Source: Clostridiales bacterium
GTDB taxonomy: Bacteria; Bacillota; Clostridia; Lachnospirales; Lachnospiraceae
Reading direction: 5' to 3'
Assembly: GCA_020859985.1 (NCBI GenBank)
Contig: JAJBVD010000089.1
Coordinates: 1 to 64,000, forward strand
DNA length: 64,000 bases
The position numbers were made by a program, and so were the translations under genes. The notes beneath the pieces are model-generated. The model was not told where the DNA came from. It was given only the letters and a program-made list of their open reading frames with translations, and did no database searches. Of this stretch, positions 58,717 through 64,000 are shown in pieces; position 1 is the stretch's first letter, and each line of letters opens with the position of its first letter.

Positions 58717-58786
58717 TGTCAGTTTTTTGGCAAGGATAGTTTTGTTAGAAGGAATATCATAATAATAAGAGAGGCAGGATATTAAA

Positions 58787-59761
58787 GTGGCAATATTGGT
58801 TTGCGGCGGAGCTGGTTACATTGGTTCCCATATTAACAAACAATTACATAAAGAAAGCTATGAGACGGTTGTATTTGATAGTCTCATTTATGGTCACAGG
58901 GAAGCTGTCAAGTGGGGCAGTTTCATAAAGGGCGACTTGAAAAATGTGAATGATATCGAAGCGGTTTTTCAAAAGTATCCGATTGAAGCGGTATTCCATT
59001 TTGCTGCATTTGCCTATGTGGGTGAGAGTGTGACAGAACCGGAAAAGTATTATTACAACAATGTAACAAATACATTGAATCTGCTTTCGGTTATGCGCAA
59101 ATATGGTTGTAAGAAGATCATATTTTCTTCCACATGCGCAACCTATGGGGAGCCTGAACGTGTACCGATTACGGAGAATATGCGGCAGAGCCCGATCAAC
59201 CCTTATGGCCGGACAAAGCTGATGATGGAAATAATTCTCGAAGACTACCGCGTAGCATACGGTCTGGAATATGTTATTTTGCGATACTTCAACGCCGCCG
59301 GAGCGGACCCAAACGGTGAGATCGGAGAAAGCCATAATCCGGAAACACACATCATCCCTCTGGTGCTGGATGCCGCCAGCGGGAAGCGTGAGGATATCAA
59401 AGTATTCGGAACCGATTATGATACGCCAGATGGAAGCTGCATTCGGGACTACATCCACGTGACTGATCTGGCGACAGCACATTTACTCGCCTTGCACCAT
59501 CTGGAAGCCGGAAAAGGAAGTGACTGCTTCAACCTTGGCAACGCCATAGGCACCTCGGTACTGGAAATCGTGGATTCTGTGAAACGTGTGACGGGTAAAG
59601 AATTCAAAGTGTCGCTGACAGACCGCCGCCCAGGCGATCCGGCAAAGCTGGTCGGGAGCAGCGATAAGGCACAAAGTGTGCTTGGATGGAAACCAGTATA
59701 TGGAGACATTGATACGATTGTGAGTCATGCATGGAAATGGCATGAAAACGCAGAGTACTAG
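58787..59761 (+). CDS. galE: UDP-glucose 4-epimerase
   Basis: Interconverts UDP-glucose and UDP-galactose. The 324-residue protein has the NAD motif CGGAGYIGSHINKQ, SSTCATYGEPERVPITE, the catalytic Tyr/Lys in NPYGRTKLMME and GSCIRDYIHVTDLA. GTG start with GAGGCAGG upstream. It supplies UDP-galactose to the UDP-galactopyranose mutase encoded next. Confidence 0.93.
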   Translation: MAILVCGGAGYIGSHINKQLHKESYETVVFDSLIYGHREAVKWGSFIKGDLKNVNDIEAVFQKYPIEAVFHFAAFAYVGESVTEPEKYYYNNVTNTLNLLSVMRKYGCKKIIFSSTCATYGEPERVPITENMRQSPINPYGRTKLMMEIILEDYRVAYGLEYVILRYFNAAGADPNGEIGESHNPETHIIPLVLDAASGKREDIKVFGTDYDTPDGSCIRDYIHVTDLATAHLLALHHLEAGKGSDCFNLGNAIGTSVLEIVDSVKRVTGKEFKVSLTDRRPGDPAKLVGSSDKAQSVLGWKPVYGDIDTIVSHAWKWHENAEY

Positions 59762-59782
59762 GCAAGAAAGGAATAGAAGAAA

Positions 59783-60901
59783 ATGAGATACGATTATCTG
59801 ATCGTGGGAGCCGGGCTATTTGGCAGTGTATTTGCCAGAGAAGCAACCGATAGAGGAAAAACCTGTCTGGTAATTGAGAAAAGAAAGCATACCGGTGGAA
59901 ACATTTACTGTGAACAAATCGAAGGAATTAATGTACATAAGTACGGCCCGCATATTTTTCATACAGACCTTGAAAACGTGTGGGAGTATGTAAACCGTTT
60001 TGTCTCATTCAACCGGTTTACATATTGCCCGGTAGCAAATTATAAGGGTGAACTTTATAATCTGCCCTTTAACATGAATACATTCAATCGGATGTGGGGC
60101 GTAGTAACCCCGGAAGAAGCCAGACAGAAAATCAGTGAACAGATAAAAGAAGCAGGGATTAAGGAGCCGGCGAATCTTGAAGAGCAGGCTCTTTCACTGG
60201 TTGGCCGAGATATCTATGAAAAACTCATAAAAGGCTATACGGAAAAACAGTGGGGACGTGACTGCAAAGACCTGCCCGCATTTATCATCCGGCGACTGCC
60301 GGTGCGCTTCACCTATGACAATAATTATTTCAATCATCCACATCAGGGAATACCGATTGGTGGATACAATGCTTTGATTGACGCTCTTTTGGATGGAATC
60401 GAGGTTCAGTTAAATACAGATTATCTTGCAGAACAATCTTACTGGGACGAAATGGCGGACAAGGTCATTTATACCGGCCCGATTGATGCGTTTTTTGGAT
60501 ATCAGGAAGGATATCTTGAATATCGTAGTTTGCGTTTTGAAACAGAAATTTTAGATACAGAAAACTTCCAGGGATGTGCCGGTATGAATTACACTGACCG
60601 GGAAACACCGTGGACCAGAATAACAGAACACAAGCATTTTGAATATAGGACACAACCGAAAACAGTCATCAGCAAAGAATATTCGGTAGAGTGGAAACCA
60701 GGAGATGAACCTTATTATCCAGTAAATGATGAAAAGAATCAGAGTCTGTTTCAACGGTATCAGATGCTGGCTCGGAAGCAATCCAAAGTGATATTTGGCG
60801 GACGTCTGGGAGAATATCGTTATTATGACATGGATAAGGTAATTGATTCTGCACTACGGATGGCAAAGCGCCTTCTATGGGAAGAAAGAATGCCCTATTG
60901 A
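59783..60901 (+). CDS. glf: UDP-galactopyranose mutase
   Basis: A 372-residue flavoenzyme converting UDP-galactopyranose to UDP-galactofuranose. It has the FAD motif IVGAGLFGSVFAREA, KRKHTGGNIY, KYGPHIFHT, the ring-contraction region GYTEKQWGRD and the C-terminal GGRLGEYRYYDMD. AAGAAAGGAATAG precedes the ATG. It indicates galactofuranose in the polymer. Confidence 0.95.
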   Translation: MRYDYLIVGAGLFGSVFAREATDRGKTCLVIEKRKHTGGNIYCEQIEGINVHKYGPHIFHTDLENVWEYVNRFVSFNRFTYCPVANYKGELYNLPFNMNTFNRMWGVVTPEEARQKISEQIKEAGIKEPANLEEQALSLVGRDIYEKLIKGYTEKQWGRDCKDLPAFIIRRLPVRFTYDNNYFNHPHQGIPIGGYNALIDALLDGIEVQLNTDYLAEQSYWDEMADKVIYTGPIDAFFGYQEGYLEYRSLRFETEILDTENFQGCAGMNYTDRETPWTRITEHKHFEYRTQPKTVISKEYSVEWKPGDEPYYPVNDEKNQSLFQRYQMLARKQSKVIFGGRLGEYRYYDMDKVIDSALRMAKRLLWEERMPY

Positions 60902-60919
60902 CAGGAAGGAACTATATAT

Positions 60920-61999
60920 ATGGATAAGAAGAAAAAGGTTCTCATTATGTCTGCGAAGTTTGCGCCAGGGCATTTTTCTCATTTACTTGCATACTATTGC
61001 TTATTTGAAAGACTAGATTATGAAGTCTCATTGTATTTGGCACAAGAATACGAACCCTTTGTTTTAAGAGAAAAAAAATATAGGTATTCAATAATTGATA
61101 AAAGAATTAAAAGGATAGATATATTATTTATTTATAACCTCTCAAAAGATGATATAAAACATATAACAAGGTTAAAAAAAGAAAACCCAGATATAAAAAT
61201 ATATTATGTTTATCATGAACCTTGGTTGGGTTTTAAAAAAGTTATTTATAATATGTTGGCTCAAAAAGAAAGTGTATATGATACGGTTAAGACGGTTGGC
61301 AGATATTGTTTCGCGATACCCGTACTGAAAAATTGTGAATATGTATTCTTGCCTTCAAAGAATGCAGAACAAAATTACAAAAAGTATTGCTTACGGTACA
61401 ACAGTAACTATGGAGTATTTCCATTAATTTTTACTGATGAAGCAATGGAAGAAACAGATATTAAACAGAAAAAATATTTCTCTTTTATATCGACAGCAGA
61501 AAATGCAAAAAACTTTCGTGCCTTTTTGGAATATGTAAAGTTTAGATCGAAAAGAAATCCTCAAAGTCTGTTTCAAATTGCAACAAGAACAGATATTACT
61601 GAATATTTAGATGATGAATTAGCTCAGATGGTAGAGGAGGAAAAATTAATCCTGAATCATGCACATCCTTTAACTAATGACGAGATAAATGAAGCATACA
61701 AAAAGAGTAACTGTGTCTGGTTACTGTATAATAGATCGACACAAAGCGGAGTATTATGTAAATCCTTTATGTTTGGAACGCCTGTTATTGCATCTGATAT
61801 TGGGAGCTTTGGTGATATTGTAACTGGGGGTAATGGTATTATTCTTAAAACGGAATATAATTTCGATGATATTGATGCAGCATATGAAACAATATTGTCC
61901 GATTTAGCATCCTATTCGAAAAATGCGCGGCAAACATTTTTAAATAATTTTTATTGGAAAAAGCATATAAAACAATTCAAGGAAACCATTGAAAAATAG
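60920..61999 (+). CDS. GT-B glycosyltransferase
   Basis: A 359-residue cytoplasmic transferase of GT4-like layout. It has an N-terminal Rossmann half (KKVLIMSAKFAPGHFSHLLAYY), FLPSKNAEQNYKK in the middle and a C-terminal half with KKSNCVWLLYNRSTQSGVLCKSFMFG-type donor site and GTPVIASDIGSFGDIV. It is strongly AT-rich, like recently acquired polysaccharide genes. AGGAAGGAAC lies upstream. Donor and acceptor unknown. Confidence 0.78.
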   Translation: MDKKKKVLIMSAKFAPGHFSHLLAYYCLFERLDYEVSLYLAQEYEPFVLREKKYRYSIIDKRIKRIDILFIYNLSKDDIKHITRLKKENPDIKIYYVYHEPWLGFKKVIYNMLAQKESVYDTVKTVGRYCFAIPVLKNCEYVFLPSKNAEQNYKKYCLRYNSNYGVFPLIFTDEAMEETDIKQKKYFSFISTAENAKNFRAFLEYVKFRSKRNPQSLFQIATRTDITEYLDDELAQMVEEEKLILNHAHPLTNDEINEAYKKSNCVWLLYNRSTQSGVLCKSFMFGTPVIASDIGSFGDIVTGGNGIILKTEYNFDDIDAAYETILSDLASYSKNARQTFLNNFYWKKHIKQFKETIEK

Positions 62000-62037
62000 A
62001 TCTAAGAGATAGGAAAATTAGTTGTGGAGTTTAAGAT

Positions 62038-63036
62038 ATGATAATTACAAAAACACCATTCCGTATGTCATTTTTTGGAGGTGGAACAGATATTGAAAGT
62101 TTCTTCCGTGAAAATGGTGGTTCGGTTCTTTGCACAACCTTTGATAAATATTGCTATGTAAATGTGCGTCATCTTCCGCGATTTTTTGATTATAGTACCG
62201 AATTGTCGTATTCAAAAATAGAACGTGTAATGGATGCTGATGAAATAGAACATCCAGCTATTCGTAATGCTATGAAAATGTTGGATATGCATGAAATTCG
62301 CCTTACATATGAAGCTGATCTACCGGCTCGATCCGGTTTAGGGACAAGTAGCTCATTTGTAGTAGGAATGTTGAATGCCTTTTATGCTTTAAAGGGAAAG
62401 TATGCAGATAAAAAGAGGCTTGCGGAGGAAGCAATTTATCTAGAACGTGTTCTTTGTAATGAAGCAGGCGGATGGCAGGATCAGATCGCAGCATCGTATG
62501 GCGGATTTAATAGGATTAATTTTGGAAGTTACGGTTTTGAGGTCTTTCCGTTAATTATTTCACCAGAACGCAAAGAACAATTAAACAATAATTTAATGAT
62601 GTTTTTTACTGGATTTACACGCTTTTCTTCAGATGTTCAAAAGGCTAATAACGTGTATGGTGAAGAGAAAAAAAGAAATTTGCAAGAGATGTGTATTCTT
62701 GTCGATGAAGCTGAAAAGATTTTAATTGACAATAACAAAGACCTTGATGAATTTGGAAAACTTCTGGATTATGCTTGGAAGTTGAAGAAAAAGACTGGTC
62801 CCAAAATTTCGACAAGGAGCATTGACACATTGTACGAGAAAGGGATAGCTGCTGGTGCACTTGGAGGGAAATTACTTGGAGCGGGTGGTGGAGGATTTCT
62901 GGTGTTTTATGTGCGACCAGAGAGACAGGATTCTTTGAGATTGGCTATGAAAAATCTTATGTATATACCTTTTAAATTTGAAAATAGTGGTACAAGGGTT
63001 ATTCATTATACTCCAGAGACATATGACCCTCGTTAA
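62038..63036 (+). CDS. GHMP-family sugar kinase (heptose 7-phosphate kinase-like)
   Basis: A 332-residue kinase of the GHMP family, closest in style to D-glycero-D-manno-heptose 7-phosphate kinases (HddA type). Motifs: ITKTPFRMSFFGGGTDIESF, ATP loop ARSGLGTSSSFVVG and the C-terminal GGKLLGAGGGGFLVFY. No isomerase, phosphatase or nucleotidyltransferase for heptose is seen before the window ends, so the rest would lie downstream. It might also act on another sugar. Confidence 0.82.
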   Translation: MIITKTPFRMSFFGGGTDIESFFRENGGSVLCTTFDKYCYVNVRHLPRFFDYSTELSYSKIERVMDADEIEHPAIRNAMKMLDMHEIRLTYEADLPARSGLGTSSSFVVGMLNAFYALKGKYADKKRLAEEAIYLERVLCNEAGGWQDQIAASYGGFNRINFGSYGFEVFPLIISPERKEQLNNNLMMFFTGFTRFSSDVQKANNVYGEEKKRNLQEMCILVDEAEKILIDNNKDLDEFGKLLDYAWKLKKKTGPKISTRSIDTLYEKGIAAGALGGKLLGAGGGGFLVFYVRPERQDSLRLAMKNLMYIPFKFENSGTRVIHYTPETYDPR

Positions 63037-63098
63037 TTATTATAGAGATTGACTTGATAATTTTAAAAATAAATGCAAAAAACGGGTTTTAAAATATA

Positions 63099-64000
63099 AT
63101 GATAAATTTAATCGCAATATTATTTTATTTGTTTTTAGTATGTATAAACAAAAAAATTGGGTTTATGCGTTATCAATTACTAGATGCAACCGTTTATTTG
63201 ATTTCTCTCTCTTATAATCAGACATTGGATATAACGCTTGTATTGTATATGATATTTGCTGTTTTACCATATATAAAGAATTTTAAAATATATATAGGCA
63301 TTGGAGCATGCTTATTGTTTTATTTTGCATTGAATATGAGTGTGAGCATGATAATAAATGGTGCTGCAGCGTCAATATCTGTTTTTTGTATTCGGTTAGC
63401 AGGATTGTTTATTTATTATTATATCTTTAGAAATATTGATTTTAGAGAAAGACAAGGTAAAAAACTCATAAATTTTAATTTTGTTTGTTTAGCTACAGTA
63501 TGTGAAATAATTATTTTCTTAATAGGTTATTTCCTAAGCACAGACGAAAGACTGATGTTGAACTATCAATGTACCGTGGGGTGTATTGCTACAGCAACAT
63601 TGTTATATTTAGCCTATTACTTATATGTTAAAGAAACCCATACCATTGGAACAATGTTATGTATGATTATTATGACTTTAATAGCCTGTATGTCTGGAAC
63701 AAGAGGTTATATTGTAGTTTCTTTGACGGTTACATTTATGAGCTTTTTCATGAAAGCAAATAAAAAATGGCGAATTTTTTTGATTTTAGTTGGAATATTG
63801 GTTTTGTTAATTGCTTTTCGATATTTAGCGGATATTTTTTTGGTTAACCTAAGAATGGGCTCTGGTACAGGACGGCGTCAATCAGAAAATCTATTTGTTA
63901 TTCAGTTTATGTGGAAACGGCCGCTATATGTATGGTTGATTGGAAATGGCTTTGGCACTGTTGCAGGGAGCTTTTCTATTTCAGAAAGCATTATTTCTGC
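63099..64000 (+). CDS. Wzy-like polysaccharide polymerase (cut by window end)
   Basis: An open frame of 300 codons from ATG 63099 to the end of the window without a stop. The product is very hydrophobic with at least eight membrane segments, beginning MINLIAILFYLFLVCINKKI. A loop reads MSGTRGYIVVS, a pattern of O-antigen ligases and polymerases, and is followed by a longer loop (MGSGTGRRQSENLF, then WLIGNGFGTVAG). It probably polymerises repeat units on the outer face. Only a weak ribosome site (GGGTT) precedes it; DNA is very AT-rich. Confidence 0.8.
   Translation, partial: MINLIAILFYLFLVCINKKIGFMRYQLLDATVYLISLSYNQTLDITLVLYMIFAVLPYIKNFKIYIGIGACLLFYFALNMSVSMIINGAAASISVFCIRLAGLFIYYYIFRNIDFRERQGKKLINFNFVCLATVCEIIIFLIGYFLSTDERLMLNYQCTVGCIATATLLYLAYYLYVKETHTIGTMLCMIIMTLIACMSGTRGYIVVSLTVTFMSFFMKANKKWRIFLILVGILVLLIAFRYLADIFLVNLRMGSGTGRRQSENLFVIQFMWKRPLYVWLIGNGFGTVAGSFSISESIIS

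Noticed and set aside
1-64000. tRNA, rRNA or CRISPR arrays
   Set aside because: I looked for tRNA T-loop patterns and regularly spaced repeats on both strands and found none convincing; the dispersed palindromes are irregularly spaced single copies.

Overview
The window looks like chromosome from a spore-forming, low-GC Gram-positive of the class Clostridia, most likely a Lachnospiraceae-type gut anaerobe. Evidence: strong AGGAGG ribosome sites, sigma-A promoters, MecA, a SpoIIQ-like protein, YtvI, DUF4860 and DUF4422 families, a ykoFEDC thiamine-precursor operon and GEMM-I and TPP riboswitches. Base composition is near 50% GC for most of the window and falls clearly in the last 6 kb. No rRNA, tRNA or CRISPR array was recognised.

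Layout. 0-10 kb: murI, a DUF1934 protein, a membrane protein, pgi, an LtaS-like sulfatase, a class A beta-lactamase-like hydrolase and a cardiolipin synthase (mostly envelope functions). 10-17 kb: mecA (minus), a strong orphan promoter with a structured leader, a GH18 protein, a patch of tiny AT-rich genes (one frameshifted), murF and a LysR regulator. 17-24 kb: an operon of circularly permuted ATP-grasp, alpha-E protein, transglutaminase and two M14-type desuccinylase-like proteins, the second lacking two of its three zinc ligands, followed by an RluA-type pseudouridine synthase and membrane proteins. 24-32 kb: a minus-strand type IV pilus-like cluster (PilC/GspF, four pilin-like proteins, PilT), a transglutaminase lipoprotein, then a c-di-GMP-I riboswitch controlling a secreted PPEP/anthrax-lethal-factor-like zinc protease. 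32-49 kb: ileS, glgP, an Rpn-family nuclease, a GPH sugar symporter, pfkA, dnaX, and the ykoFEDC operon behind a TPP riboswitch. 49-52 kb: a DUF4143 ATPase and a degenerate LytM/SpoIIQ-like protein. 52-54.2 kb: a tyrosine recombinase gene inside a 2.16-kb segment bounded by perfect 31-bp inverted repeats. 54.8-64 kb: an exopolysaccharide locus (priming sugar transferase, UDP-glucose dehydrogenase, UDP-xylose synthase, DUF4422 transferase, GalE, UDP-galactopyranose mutase, GT-B transferase, GHMP sugar kinase, Wzy-like polymerase cut by the window end).

How it fits together. The most interesting reading is a phase-variable polysaccharide locus. The recombinase segment carries a near-consensus promoter that now points outward at the left repeat, away from the polysaccharide genes. 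Inversion would point it at them, and I see no convincing promoter between the right repeat and the first polysaccharide gene. A second surface-control module is the c-di-GMP riboswitch and PPEP-like protease next to a pilus-like cluster, recalling the c-di-GMP control of a surface protease known in Clostridioides difficile.

Several families of dispersed intergenic palindromes run through the window. The main one has ends GTAACTGT / ACAGTTAC, with two full-length copies of about 135-140 bp built the same way in opposite orientation and about ten short copies. All functions are inferred from reading the translated sequence and from family knowledge; no database search was run.
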